DNA of 64,000 nt from an uncultured Subdoligranulum sp. (GCA_904374465.1 CAJFFY010000010.1:1-64000), one strand, 5' to 3'; shown: positions 51,070 to 60,072, numbered from the stretch's first letter. Translations and numbers: made by a program. Notes: generated by a model from the sequence alone, not told the origin.

Positions 51070-52290
51070 ATGGCATTCGTTCTCGACGAAGAAATGCAAA
51101 ATGTGACCAATATCAAGGTCATCGGCGTAGGTGGCGGCGGCGGCAACGCTGTGAACCGCATGGTGGAGTCCGGCCTGTCCGGGGTCGAGTTCGTTGCGAT
51201 GAACACCGATCAGCAGGCCTTGCTCAACTCCAAGGCCACCCAGAAGGTCCAGCTGGGCGCCAAGCTCACCAAGGGCCGTGGTGCCGGTGCGGATCCCGAG
51301 GTGGGTCAGCGCGCTGCCGAAGAAAGCAAGGATGAAATTTCCAACGCCCTGAAGGGCGCGCAGATGGTCTTCATCACCGCCGGTATGGGCGGCGGCACCG
51401 GTACCGGCGCTGCGCCCGTTGTGGCAGAGACTGCCCATGATCTGGGCATCCTGACCGTCGGCATCGTGACGAAGCCCTTTGCCTTTGAGGGCAAGCGCAA
51501 GATGAGCCTGGCCGAGCAGGGCATTGCCTCCCTGATGATGCATGTGGACTCGCTGATTGTCATTCCCAACGAGCGCCTGAAACTCATCAGCCAGGAGCGC
51601 ATCACCCTGATGAACGCCTTCGAAGCTGCGGACAACGTGCTGCGCCAGGGAGTCGAGAGCATCTCTAGCCTGATCAATATTCCGGCCTTCATCAACCTGG
51701 ACTTCGCCGACGTGCGTTCCATCATGAAGGATGCCGGCTTCGCTCACATGGGTGTCGGCGTTGCCAAGGGCGCCGGCAAGGCCGAAAATGCCGCCAAGGC
51801 TGCCATCTCCAGCCCGCTGCTGGAAACCAGCATTGCCGGCGCACGCGGTGTCATCATCAACATCACCTCCAGCCCCGATATCGGCCTGGACGATGTGGAG
51901 ACCGCTGCTTCCATGATTACCCAGTCCGCCCATCCCGATGCCAACATCATCTGGGGTACTGCGTTTGATGAGCGCCTGAGCGACGAGATGAGCATCACCG
52001 TCGTTGCCACCGGCTTTGAGAGCACGCCGGAAGTCGACGAGCCCATCCAGGCCCATGTGGACGCCAAGCGCGCCGCTGCCACCCAGCCTGTGGAGGCAGC
52101 CCAGCCGGCCGAAAAGGCCCAGCCCGCTTCGCCGGATATCAGCCCGGTTATGCCCAACCCCATCTTCACCCAGTCTTTCAACACTGGTGTGGATACCCAG
52201 GTGGGCGCTTCCAGCCAGGCTCCGGCTGAGGAAGAGGACGACGGCGATTATTTCGACGACCTGCTCAGCATTCTGAACAAGCGCTCCTGA
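51070..52290 (+). CDS. ftsZ: Cell division protein FtsZ
   Basis: 406 aa. Tubulin-like GTPase that forms the division ring. N-terminal IKVIGVGGGGGNAVNRM, the GTP signature GMGGGTGTGAAPV, and the T7 synergy region NIDFADVRSIM-like (NLDFADVRSIM). A variable Pro/Ala-rich linker precedes a C-terminal tail that should bind FtsA or SepF partners. TAGGGGG precedes the ATG. Followed 37 nt later by the DivIVA-like gene. Confidence 0.98.
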   Translation: MAFVLDEEMQNVTNIKVIGVGGGGGNAVNRMVESGLSGVEFVAMNTDQQALLNSKATQKVQLGAKLTKGRGAGADPEVGQRAAEESKDEISNALKGAQMVFITAGMGGGTGTGAAPVVAETAHDLGILTVGIVTKPFAFEGKRKMSLAEQGIASLMMHVDSLIVIPNERLKLISQERITLMNAFEAADNVLRQGVESISSLINIPAFINLDFADVRSIMKDAGFAHMGVGVAKGAGKAENAAKAAISSPLLETSIAGARGVIINITSSPDIGLDDVETAASMITQSAHPDANIIWGTAFDERLSDEMSITVVATGFESTPEVDEPIQAHVDAKRAAATQPVEAAQPAEKAQPASPDISPVMPNPIFTQSFNTGVDTQVGASSQAPAEEEDDGDYFDDLLSILNKRS

Positions 52291-52327
52291 TTTTCAGCCA
52301 TTTTGCCGCGAGAGGATGTAAAACGCC

Positions 52328-53320
52328 ATGCCATCTGAAGCTAAGAACATTCAGGAACAGGGGTTCCGTTCCAGTCTGTTCGGATTTGATAAAAACGATG
52401 TGCTGGCGTATATGAACGCTTTGGCCGACGAAGCCCAGCAGCATGAAATGGAATACGAGCAAAAGCTGCGTCGGGTCCAGTCGGAACTGGAAACGCTGCG
52501 CAGCGAGCGTGCAGATACCGATGCCCGCGTGAAAGCTGTCCAGGCGGAGGCGGACGCGGCTTCCCAACGTGCCGATATGGCGGAATCCAAGCGCCGCGAG
52601 AGTGAGGAAAAGCTGGAAGATCTGCAAAAACAGCTGGATACATACCAGTCCGGCCAGAAGGAAAGCCAGAAGAATGCCAACTACTGGCAGCTCAAGTGCC
52701 ATGATTTGCAGCAGCAGGTAGACGAGCTGCAAAAGCAGCTGACGGCTGCCCGCCAGTTGAATGCCTCGGCGACGCCGACCCCCGAAGTGGTCCGCGAGGC
52801 CAAACTGGAAGCACGCAAGATCCTGTCGGATGCCAAGCTCTACGCCGAAAGTGCGGAGAAGGAGCTCAAGCAGCAGGCCGATACCCAGAAAAGCCGCATG
52901 GCCGAAAACGCCCGTGGCATTGCCGCCGGCGTCATGCTGGTACGGGATCGGCTCTCCCGGGTGGATCAGCGACTCAATGCTGCGACCCTGGACCTGGACG
53001 GTCTGACCCAGGCCATCTATCAGGCCTTGGATGACACCGAAGCGGAGTTGAAGGAACTGGGAACCGAGATGCGGGACTTTGCCCAGGGAACGCCGGAGAC
53101 CAACCTGCCGGATCCCCCTGCGGAAACGCCTGCAAAGCCGGCTGCACCGCAGTTCCGGGTCAAGGCTACGGCCCAGCCGGTGCGGGCTCACCGCAATCCG
53201 GATCCGGTGCCGGCAACCAAGCCGTCCACCGGCAGAAGGCTGCGCAATACACGCCGCCCGGTTTCTCGGCTGCTCCAGGACGAGATTGATAAGATCGACG
53301 AGCAGACCAAATCCAAATAA
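52328..53320 (+). CDS. DivIVA-like coiled-coil protein
   Basis: 330 aa. The N-terminus FRSSLFGFDKNDVLAYMNAL fits the DivIVA/GpsB membrane-curvature motif loosely. A long coiled-coil (about 35-140), a second helical region (about 155-245) and a basic, Pro-rich tail (about 255-330) follow. It probably marks the septum or poles and recruits division or wall proteins. Position immediately after ftsZ supports this. No other family evident. Confidence 0.82.
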   Translation: MPSEAKNIQEQGFRSSLFGFDKNDVLAYMNALADEAQQHEMEYEQKLRRVQSELETLRSERADTDARVKAVQAEADAASQRADMAESKRRESEEKLEDLQKQLDTYQSGQKESQKNANYWQLKCHDLQQQVDELQKQLTAARQLNASATPTPEVVREAKLEARKILSDAKLYAESAEKELKQQADTQKSRMAENARGIAAGVMLVRDRLSRVDQRLNAATLDLDGLTQAIYQALDDTEAELKELGTEMRDFAQGTPETNLPDPPAETPAKPAAPQFRVKATAQPVRAHRNPDPVPATKPSTGRRLRNTRRPVSRLLQDEIDKIDEQTKSK

Positions 53321-53398
53321 ATCCATCAGACAGCCGTTCTGGCCTGCGCCGGGGCGGCTGCTTCTTTTGCCTGGCAAACTGTGCCATGGGAGGAGCAA

Positions 53399-53434
53399 AA
53401 AAGATCCCCGCCTTAGGAAAGGCGGGGATCTTTT
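53399..53434. terminator. Bidirectional terminator, DivIVA-like / HD genes
   Basis: Perfect 16-bp stem AAAAGATCCCCGCCTT and its complement with an AGGA loop; T/A tails on both sides. The minus-strand HD gene's stop codon is inside the right arm. Confidence 0.93.
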
Positions 53435-54035
53435 ACTTGGTCTTGGGGTGTCCGTTCTCCACGCTGCTGGTACCCTGTTCCATCAGGTAGGTGGCAGTCA
53501 GGTCCGCAATGTGCAGTTTGACGGCCAGCGGGTAGCTGTTGTAGGCATCGCTGACGGCAAAGCTGCCGCCGCGCACGGCGTCATCAAAGCCGCCCATGTG
53601 CCAGCGGATGGCCACCGCTTCCGCGGTTTTCAGCCGCATAAAATGCTCGATCAGATAGACGCTCTTTTCGCCGTGCCCGTAAGGCAGCTGGTCGGCAACC
53701 TGGTAGTAGGGAACTTTTTCCCATTGCCCGGTGGCATCGTTTTTTACGTTGCGGGTGCTGACCTTATAGAAGTTTGCCTTGCACAGGTCATGCAGCAGTC
53801 CGCAAATGGCATAACTCTCGGCATTTTCCCCTTCGGTGAAGAAATGCTGCATCATGGCATCATAGACGTTGATGCTGTGCATCACCAGCCCGTACTCGCA
53901 GGCACCGTGAAACCGGGTGGAGGCGGGGGCGGTGAAAAAGTCGGTGGTTTCCAGCCAGTTCAGCAGCCGGTCCGCACCGGGACGGGTGATGTTCTGGTTG
54001 TAGATCTCCACAAACCGGGCGTGGTAGTCTTCCAT
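53433..54035 (-). CDS. HD-domain phosphohydrolase-like protein
   Basis: 200 aa. Metal-binding HD pattern: GLVMHSINV, LLHDLCKA, a HGEKSVYLIE helix and IRWHMGG, ending with an LHIADLTATYL helix. Such proteins remove phosphate from nucleotides or cleave cyclic dinucleotides; the substrate is unknown. GAGGGG before the ATG. Last gene of a minus-strand run, 8 nt after the PC4-like gene. Confidence 0.88.
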   Translation of the reverse strand: MEDYHARFVEIYNQNITRPGADRLLNWLETTDFFTAPASTRFHGACEYGLVMHSINVYDAMMQHFFTEGENAESYAICGLLHDLCKANFYKVSTRNVKNDATGQWEKVPYYQVADQLPYGHGEKSVYLIEHFMRLKTAEAVAIRWHMGGFDDAVRGGSFAVSDAYNSYPLAVKLHIADLTATYLMEQGTSSVENGHPKTK

Positions 54036-54042
54036 AGGCCCC

Positions 54043-54264
54043 TCACAGTTCCATGTCGTTCAGGATGTCCTTCAGCGTCTTCAGCTCTTCCGCAGTCAGG
54101 CTGATGCCCTTGGCCATGCGGCTGCCGTCGGGGGACCAGTCGCGGATATCGTACTTCGGCTCGTTGCCGTTCCAGCTGATCATATTGAGCTGACGCTCCC
54201 AGCCACGTGCATTGGTGGAGAGCACCGCAATGCGCTCGGTAATTTCATAGGTAAATTCAGCCAT
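54043..54264 (-). CDS. PC4/YdbC-family single-stranded DNA-binding protein
   Basis: 73 aa, standard for the family. The pattern EITERIAVLSTNARGW, NMISWNGNEPKYDIRDW and GISLTAEELKTLKDIL matches YdbC/PC4 domains, which bind single-stranded DNA as dimers. GAAAGGAG before the ATG. Co-oriented with the HD gene and the sortase gene upstream. Confidence 0.93.
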   Translation of the reverse strand: MAEFTYEITERIAVLSTNARGWERQLNMISWNGNEPKYDIRDWSPDGSRMAKGISLTAEELKTLKDILNDMEL

Positions 54265-54358
54265 TTTTCACAGGCTCCTTTCATCTGATAGGTCTTGCAA
54301 CATCATAGCCGATTCCCGCCGAAAATGCAAGTGCTCCCGGGCAGGTGGACAAAAGAAG

Positions 54359-55303
54359 TCAGTTCTCCACCCGGACCGCCAGCAGGGCAAAACGGGAGTC
54401 GGTGTTGGTGTAGGAGGTGCCACAGGTGGAAAGCGTCAGCAACTGCTGACCGTACACCGGGGTGATGCCGGTGTCGTACAGGGACTTGTCCAGAATGGCC
54501 CGGACCCGCTGCTCCCAGTCCAGCTTGGTATCGGCGTCAAAAAAAGTGTAGTAGGGCAGGGCATCGGCCCCCAGGGTGGTATCCAGGGCAGCTACCACCT
54601 GCCAGGTTCCGGCGGCATAGATTGTGTCAAAGGTGAAGGTCGGGTGTTCTTTATAAAAGGATTCGTCCCGGTAGCAGGTCAGGGTGCCGAACATGGATCC
54701 GTCGGCCATGTTGTGGCCGTAAACCAACCAATTGGCGGTGGGATCGTCGGGCAAAATTGAACATTGCTCGTCCAGAAACAGCGTCCCGCCGGTGGCATAC
54801 AGGCCGTCGAAACCCCGACGAAGATAGTATTCGTTGTCACCGGGCGTCTGGACCACCGGCAGATCAATCTCGGTGCCGTCGATGCGCAGCCATCCCACTA
54901 AGTCGGGATTTTCTTCATAGAGGGCGCGATACTGGGGCAAAATTTCGTTGGACTGGCGGGGTACCGGTGTGGAAGCGGTCTCCGGAGTCAGCCGGGCAGC
55001 GGCGTCGGCCTCCTGCGTCCGGGCCAGTGCATCCCGGGTAGCGGCAATCGCCTCCACCTTCACAAGGGCGGATTCTGCCGTGTCGGCCTGTATGGCAGGA
55101 ACCCCGGCCGGAGCAGGGGCTTGCGGCTGTCCGCCCCGGAACACCGTCTGCCGCACCGTCAGGGCAGCGGCTACCAGCAGTGCAGTAACGCCCAACAGCC
55201 GCAACCAACGAACTTGGCGCCGCTGCCTGGCGCGCAGCCCCGTGCGCGCAGCGAAGGGATAATAGGCGGTATCTCCCCGCAGTCGCCGGTAACGTTTGGC
55301 CAT
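54359..55303 (-). CDS. Class B sortase, transmembrane (second copy)
   Basis: 314 aa. A basic cytoplasmic start (MAKRYRRLRG), membrane helix about 36-54, a Ala/Pro-rich stalk, and the sortase domain from about 120. Catalytic His (VYGHNMADG), Cys (LTLSTCGTS) and Arg (DSRFALLAVRV) are present. The ATG at 55303 has AAAGGAGG 7 nt upstream; the longer frame includes a terminator. The small protein with a sorting-signal-like tail encoded 65 nt upstream is a probable substrate. Confidence 0.93.
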   Translation of the reverse strand: MAKRYRRLRGDTAYYPFAARTGLRARQRRQVRWLRLLGVTALLVAAALTVRQTVFRGGQPQAPAPAGVPAIQADTAESALVKVEAIAATRDALARTQEADAAARLTPETASTPVPRQSNEILPQYRALYEENPDLVGWLRIDGTEIDLPVVQTPGDNEYYLRRGFDGLYATGGTLFLDEQCSILPDDPTANWLVYGHNMADGSMFGTLTCYRDESFYKEHPTFTFDTIYAAGTWQVVAALDTTLGADALPYYTFFDADTKLDWEQRVRAILDKSLYDTGITPVYGQQLLTLSTCGTSYTNTDSRFALLAVRVEN

Positions 55304-55340
55304 GGGAAGATGCCTCCTTTTCTTCCAATTCGCAGAAACT

Positions 55341-55363
55341 AAAAAAACGCCCCGCAGGGCGTT
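55341..55363 (-). terminator. Terminator between the small surface protein and the sortase
   Basis: On the minus strand AACGCCC / GGGCGTT with TGCG loop and seven T. Some readthrough must occur if the sortase uses the upstream promoter. Confidence 0.9.
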
Positions 55364-55368
55364 GTACA

Positions 55369-55707
55369 TTAAATTCGTCGCAACATCAAAAGTCCGGCAG
55401 AACAGATCAGAATCAAACCAATCACGCCGGCCAGATAGACCACAGGAAAATCGCCTGTGGCCGGTGTTTCAGGCGTAGCAGGGGCTGCCGTGGAAGCCGG
55501 AGTCTGGCTGCTTTGCGCCGTAACCACATCTACCTTGGCCGCCGTTTCCTGCACGGTGACGGTCTCGCTGTGCTGTTGGGTGCGAGAGGTGGAATTGGTG
55601 GGGGTGGCTGTGACCGTGGATGCGGACGTGGACTGGCTCAGCACGCCGCAGGCAGCCAGCAAAGCGACCAAGGCAATGAAAAAGGCCGCGCATAAAAAGC
55701 GTTTCAA
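55369..55707 (-). CDS. Small secreted protein with lipobox and sorting-signal-like C-terminus
   Basis: 112 aa. The signal peptide ends in a lipobox, LLAAC (Cys 20). A Thr/Ser-rich stretch to about 80 follows, and then TPATGD (81-86), a hydrophobic helix (87-109) and RR. That tail is the order of an LPxTG sorting signal with Thr for Leu. It could be sortase-anchored, lipid-anchored, or both. Start is TTG at 55707 with GAGGAGG 10 nt upstream, so it is easily missed. Adjacent to a class B sortase. Confidence 0.82.
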   Translation of the reverse strand: MKRFLCAAFFIALVALLAACGVLSQSTSASTVTATPTNSTSRTQQHSETVTVQETAAKVDVVTAQSSQTPASTAAPATPETPATGDFPVVYLAGVIGLILICSAGLLMLRRI

Positions 55708-55801
55708 CGCGAAAACGCCTCCTCAGAATCAATACTTGCAGGGAGTGGGTCCCTTATTACAATACGGTGCCTGTGTAGCAGCCGGAATTTACACTGCGTA
55801 T

Positions 55802-55830
55802 ATTGTATCATATGGTCGGTCCTGCGTCAA
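55802..55830 (-). promoter_or_regulatory. Promoter of the small surface protein
   Basis: On the minus strand: TTGACG (55830-55825), 17-nt spacer, TACAAT (55807-55802) with extended TGA. The spacing is ideal. The interval 55708-56029 also holds the divergent rfbA promoter and nothing else recognised. Confidence 0.85.
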
Positions 55831-55906
55831 GCGTTCGTAAACAAATGGTAACAAACTGGAAACAAATTCCGGGGCGCGCCGACCTTCCGGCCGGGGGATT
55901 TTCCCC

Positions 55907-55935
55907 TTGCGCTGACCACACAAATGCAGTATAAT
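55907..55935 (+). promoter_or_regulatory. Promoter of the rfbADB operon
   Basis: TTGCGC (55907-55912), 17-nt spacer, TATAAT (55930-55935); leader of about 88 nt to rfbA. Confidence 0.72.
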
Positions 55936-56029
55936 AATCCTAATATTGTGTGAGATTATGCCCCAAGGGAATGGTGCCCGAGGGATGGGCGGCGCGCACT
56001 GTGAAATTCAGGACTAAGGAGTTGTAACA

Positions 56030-56914
56030 ATGAAAGGGATTATCCTTGCCGGTGGTGCCGGCACAAGACTTTACCCGCTGACGATGGTCACCTCCAAACA
56101 GTTGCTGCCTGTGTACGATAAGCCGATGATCTACTATCCGCTGTCGACGCTGATGCTGGCAGGTATTCAGAACATTCTGATCATTTCCACCCCTACCGAT
56201 ACGCCGCGCTTCGAGGCCCTGCTCGGGGACGGCAGCCAGTACGGTCTGCATCTGCAATACAAAGTGCAGCCCAGTCCCGACGGTCTGGCCCAGGCGTTCC
56301 TTCTGGGCGAGGAGTTCATCAACGGGGATTGCTGCGCCATGGTTCTGGGTGACAACATCTTCTACGGCGCCGGATTCTCCAAACGCCTGAAAGCGGCGGC
56401 TGCCAATGCAGCCAACGGACGCAGCACGGTATTCGGGTATTACGTCAACGACCCGGAACGGTTTGGCGTAGTCTCCTTTGACAAGGAGGGGCGTGCCACT
56501 TCCATTGAGGAAAAGCCTGCCAACCCCAAGAGCAATTATGCCGTCACGGGTCTGTACTTCTACAACAAGGATGTGGTGGAGATGGCCAAACAGGTCAAGC
56601 CCAGCGCACGCGGCGAATTGGAGATCACCACCCTCAATGCCATGTATCTGGCAGAGGGAAAACTGGATGTGCAGTTGCTGGGACGCGGCTATGCCTGGCT
56701 GGACACCGGTACGATGGATTCCCTGGTGGAGGCTGCCACCTTTGTACAGACGGTGGAACAGCGCCAGGGCATCAAGATTTCGGCGCCGGAAGAGATCGCC
56801 TACAAGTACGGCTGGATCAGCAAGGAAAAATTGCTGGAAAGTGCCGCCCGGTACGGCAAATCTCCCTACGGACAGCACCTGAAGAATGTTGCTGACGATA
56901 AGCTGTTGTATTGA
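56030..56914 (+). CDS. rfbA: Glucose-1-phosphate thymidylyltransferase
   Basis: 294 aa. Joins dTTP and glucose-1-phosphate to give dTDP-glucose. N-terminal GGAGTRLYPLTMVTSKQLLPVYDKP (cited from its start) is the signature, followed by VLGDNIFYG for metal binding and EEKPANPKSNYAVTGLY. Full length. GGAG lies 8 nt upstream of the ATG. First gene of the dTDP-sugar operon. Confidence 0.97.
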   Translation: MKGIILAGGAGTRLYPLTMVTSKQLLPVYDKPMIYYPLSTLMLAGIQNILIISTPTDTPRFEALLGDGSQYGLHLQYKVQPSPDGLAQAFLLGEEFINGDCCAMVLGDNIFYGAGFSKRLKAAAANAANGRSTVFGYYVNDPERFGVVSFDKEGRATSIEEKPANPKSNYAVTGLYFYNKDVVEMAKQVKPSARGELEITTLNAMYLAEGKLDVQLLGRGYAWLDTGTMDSLVEAATFVQTVEQRQGIKISAPEEIAYKYGWISKEKLLESAARYGKSPYGQHLKNVADDKLLY

Positions 56915-56931
56915 GGGAACGAGGGTAGACC

Positions 56932-57834
56932 ATGAAGATTTTGATTACCGGCTGTCGGGGACAGCTTGGCACCGAATTGCAACATCAACTGGCGGAGGAA
57001 GGTTGTGTCCTGGGACCATTGCCGGAGCGCCTGCGCAAAGCGACGGTGATTCCGGTGGATGTGGATGAACTGGACATCACGGACCGGGAAGCCACCATCA
57101 ACTATATCCGACGCCATCAGCCCGATACGGTCATCAATTGTGCGGCGTTCACCAACGTCAATGGATGTGAAACCCAGCGGGATGCTGCGTTTTCCGTCAA
57201 TGCCATCGGTCCGCGCAACCTGGCGCTGGCCTGCGACAAGGTCAATGCCCGTCTGATTCATATTTCCACGGATTATGTTTTCCCCGGCACACCCAACGGT
57301 GGTGTGGCCCTGGATGAATGTGCGGTGCCGGCACCCGTTTCTGCCTACGGACAGACCAAGTTGCTGGGTGAACAGTATGTGGAGCGGTTCTGCCGTCGCC
57401 ATATCATTGTGCGCACCGCCTGGTTGTACAGCTACTACGGCAAGAACTTCGTCAAGACGATGGTGAACCTGGGCAAGACCCATGAAAAGGTTACGGTGGT
57501 CAACGACCAGATGGGAAATCCCACCAATGCGGTGGATTTGGCCCATCACATTCTCAAGCTGGCGGTCAGCCATGACTACGGCATCTACCACTGCACCGGC
57601 AATGGAATCTGCAGCTGGGCGGATTTTGCCACGGCCATCATGAAAGGCGCAGGGCTTTCCTGCAAGGTCATTCCCTGCACCAGCGCCGAGTATGCCGCCG
57701 CCCATCCCGAAAGCGCCAACCGCCCCGCATGGAGCGCTCTGGACAATCGGATGCTCCGCTGCACCGTGGGGGATGAGATGCGCGACTGGCAGGAAGCTCT
57801 GAAGGACTTTTTTGCAAACTGGAACGGAGAATGA
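56932..57834 (+). CDS. rfbD: dTDP-4-dehydrorhamnose reductase
   Basis: 300 aa. SDR enzyme that reduces dTDP-4-keto-L-rhamnose to dTDP-L-rhamnose with NAD(P)H. Rossmann start ILITGCRGQLG, active-site YGQTK and ISTDYVF. Starts 17 nt after rfbA; ends 7 nt before rfbB. The 3,5-epimerase rfbC that must act between RfbB and RfbD is not encoded here. Confidence 0.95.
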   Translation: MKILITGCRGQLGTELQHQLAEEGCVLGPLPERLRKATVIPVDVDELDITDREATINYIRRHQPDTVINCAAFTNVNGCETQRDAAFSVNAIGPRNLALACDKVNARLIHISTDYVFPGTPNGGVALDECAVPAPVSAYGQTKLLGEQYVERFCRRHIIVRTAWLYSYYGKNFVKTMVNLGKTHEKVTVVNDQMGNPTNAVDLAHHILKLAVSHDYGIYHCTGNGICSWADFATAIMKGAGLSCKVIPCTSAEYAAAHPESANRPAWSALDNRMLRCTVGDEMRDWQEALKDFFANWNGE

Positions 57835-57841
57835 TTGTATA

Positions 57842-58906
57842 ATGAAAACCTATCTTGTCACCGGCTGCGCCGGTTTTATTGGCTCCAACTTTGTCCACTA
57901 CATGCTGGAGAAATACCAGGATATCCGTCTGGTGAACCTGGACAAGCTGACCTATGCCGGCAATCTGGAGAACCTCAAGGACATCGAGGGGGATGCCCGT
58001 CATATCTTTGTGCAGGGGGATATCTGCGATAAGGCGCTGGTCACCGACCTGATTGCCAAGTATGACCCCGACTACGTCATCAACTTCGCGGCGGAAAGCC
58101 ACGTGGACCGCAGCATCAAGAACCCCGAAATCTTTGTGGAAAGCAACGTCCTGGGCACGGTCAACCTGCTGCAGTGCTGCAAGGATGCCTGGTATGATGC
58201 CGAAGCCAAGACCTGGAAAGAGGGCAAGAAGTACCTGCAGGTGTCCACCGATGAGGTGTATGGTGCCCTGGGCGCCGAAGGCTACTTCATGGAGACCACG
58301 CCGCTATGCCCCCACAGCCCCTACTCCGCCAGCAAGGCCAGCGCCGATATGTTTGTCAAGGCGTTCCACGACACCTACGGCATGCCCATGAATATCACCC
58401 GCTGCTCCAACAACTATGGCCCCTACCAGTTCCCCGAAAAGCTGATTCCGCTGCTGATCAACAACGCCAAGCAGCACAAGAAGCTGCCGGTCTACGGCGA
58501 CGGCATGCAGATCCGTGACTGGCTGTATGTTATGGACCACTGCAAAGCCATCGATATGGTGGCCAATGGCGGCAAGGACGGTGAGGTCTACAACGTGGGC
58601 GGTCACAACGAGCGTCCCAACATCTTCATCGTCAAGACGGTTATTGCGCAGCTGCATGACCGCCTGAAGGATGAAGGCATCAGCGAGGAACTGATCACCC
58701 ATGTGGCTGATCGTCTGGGCCATGACCGCCGTTACGGCATCGATCCCACCAAGATCAAGGAGGATCTGGGCTGGTACCCCGAAACCCCCTTCGAAAAGGG
58801 CATTGTGCTGACCATCGACTGGTACCTGGCCAATCCCGAATGGATGAGCCATGTCACCAGCGGTGACTACCAGAAATACTACGAGCAGATGTACAAGAAC
58901 AAGTAA
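57842..58906 (+). CDS. rfbB: dTDP-glucose 4,6-dehydratase
   Basis: 354 aa, full length. Extended SDR with VTGCAGFIGSNFVHY, active-site STDEVYG and YSASKA (Tyr-x3-Lys). Converts dTDP-glucose to dTDP-4-keto-6-deoxyglucose. ATG at 57842 chosen; upstream in-frame residues overlap rfbD. The ribosome site is weak (GGAGAA), so translation may be coupled. Confidence 0.97.
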   Translation: MKTYLVTGCAGFIGSNFVHYMLEKYQDIRLVNLDKLTYAGNLENLKDIEGDARHIFVQGDICDKALVTDLIAKYDPDYVINFAAESHVDRSIKNPEIFVESNVLGTVNLLQCCKDAWYDAEAKTWKEGKKYLQVSTDEVYGALGAEGYFMETTPLCPHSPYSASKASADMFVKAFHDTYGMPMNITRCSNNYGPYQFPEKLIPLLINNAKQHKKLPVYGDGMQIRDWLYVMDHCKAIDMVANGGKDGEVYNVGGHNERPNIFIVKTVIAQLHDRLKDEGISEELITHVADRLGHDRRYGIDPTKIKEDLGWYPETPFEKGIVLTIDWYLANPEWMSHVTSGDYQKYYEQMYKNK

Positions 58907-58971
58907 ATCTGGTTTGCAGCAATTTCCCGGGCTGTCTGGCCCGCAGAGTTTTAGGAGCTTCATAATCCACC

Positions 58972-59946
58972 ATGGCAAATTACAGAGAAGAACAAATCCG
59001 CAACAGCCGCCGCCTGGCCCGCCAGATCCTTGGCGCCGCCGCGCTGCTGCTGGCACTTATCGGCCTGTTTACGGTGTTTGGCTGGGTGGTCAGCGCCCTG
59101 CGCACCGCACTGGATGACTCGGGCCGCCGGGCCTCCTACGCCGACCGCCTGTACGGTATGGTCATGCTGGACCCGATGCCGTTTGACGATGTGAACAGTG
59201 TGGACCCCGGCGTTTTCAAGCAGGCGGCCATCTGGGGCACCGTCTATGAAATCCAGAAAAACGGCGGCAGCCTGGACCAGTATGAGCGGGACCCCGACAC
59301 GGGTTCGGCCATGATTCCCAAGTTGGAAATCGACACCTACATTGCCAACCTGTTGGGACCGAATTACACCGTGACGGATGGCAGCTTCAGCACCGACGAA
59401 TTCGTGTATCAGTACAACGAGGAAAAGCAGTGCTATCTGGTGCCCGTCACCAGCTCGGTGGCGCAGTACACCCCCGAAGTGGAGAAAATCTCCACCTCCG
59501 GCGGAAAGATGTATGTCACGGTGGGCTATATCCCCACCACCAGCAACAGCGCTAGCGGGGAACTTTCCCTGACGGCACCCACCGATCCGGTCAAGTATAT
59601 GGATTACGTCTTCACCCGTGGGGACAACCGTGACTGGTATCTCAGCGCCTTGCAGGAAAGTGAGATGAAGGTGGAAGCAACGCCTGAACCCTCTCCCACG
59701 GCTGCGGTCACCCAGGATACCCAGTCGATGGTGGAAAGTCAGCTGAATTCCTCCATGACCGATGCGGCCAGCAGTACGGCCGGGGAAGAGGAAGCGGCTT
59801 CGGACGCAGCCGCGCCGGAATCTTCCGCCGAAGCCACTACGACGACGGAGGAAACCACAGAACCTTCTGCGGATTCGTCCTCACAGGAGGAACCGGATGC
59901 ATCATCGGACGGTGACACCGCCTCCTCGGACGAAGCCGTCGGATAA
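58972..59946 (+). CDS. Single-pass exported protein of unknown function
   Basis: 324 aa. Basic cytoplasmic start, one membrane helix (about 17-42), an extracellular domain rich in Tyr/Thr (about 65-225) and a long low-complexity Ser/Thr/Glu/Ala tail (about 230-324). No domain recognised. TAGGAG before the ATG. Between the rfb operon and a terminator, perhaps transcribed with rfb; the low-complexity tail suggests a surface-exposed or glycosylated stalk. Confidence 0.75.
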   Translation: MANYREEQIRNSRRLARQILGAAALLLALIGLFTVFGWVVSALRTALDDSGRRASYADRLYGMVMLDPMPFDDVNSVDPGVFKQAAIWGTVYEIQKNGGSLDQYERDPDTGSAMIPKLEIDTYIANLLGPNYTVTDGSFSTDEFVYQYNEEKQCYLVPVTSSVAQYTPEVEKISTSGGKMYVTVGYIPTTSNSASGELSLTAPTDPVKYMDYVFTRGDNRDWYLSALQESEMKVEATPEPSPTAAVTQDTQSMVESQLNSSMTDAASSTAGEEEAASDAAAPESSAEATTTTEETTEPSADSSSQEEPDASSDGDTASSDEAVG

Positions 59947-59955
59947 AGCGGAACA

Positions 59956-59990
59956 AAAGACTCCCGTGCCAAGGCACGGGAGTCTTTTTT
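59956..59990 (+). terminator. Terminator after the exported protein
   Basis: Stem AAAGACTCCCGTGCC / GGCACGGGAGTCTTT, tight loop, six T in total. Confidence 0.93.
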
Positions 59991-60011
59991 GCATCCACGG
60001 GCAAAAAACAG

Positions 60012-60040
60012 ATGCAAACCCCCGGTATCTATGATATAAT
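60012..60040 (+). promoter_or_regulatory. Promoter of the Lrp-aminotransferase-ispE-spoIIR run
   Basis: ATGCAA (60012-60017), 17-nt spacer, TATAAT (60035-60040) with extended TGA. Confidence 0.7.
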
Positions 60041-60072
60041 CAAACCATCTATACAAGAAGAGGTGTGTCACT

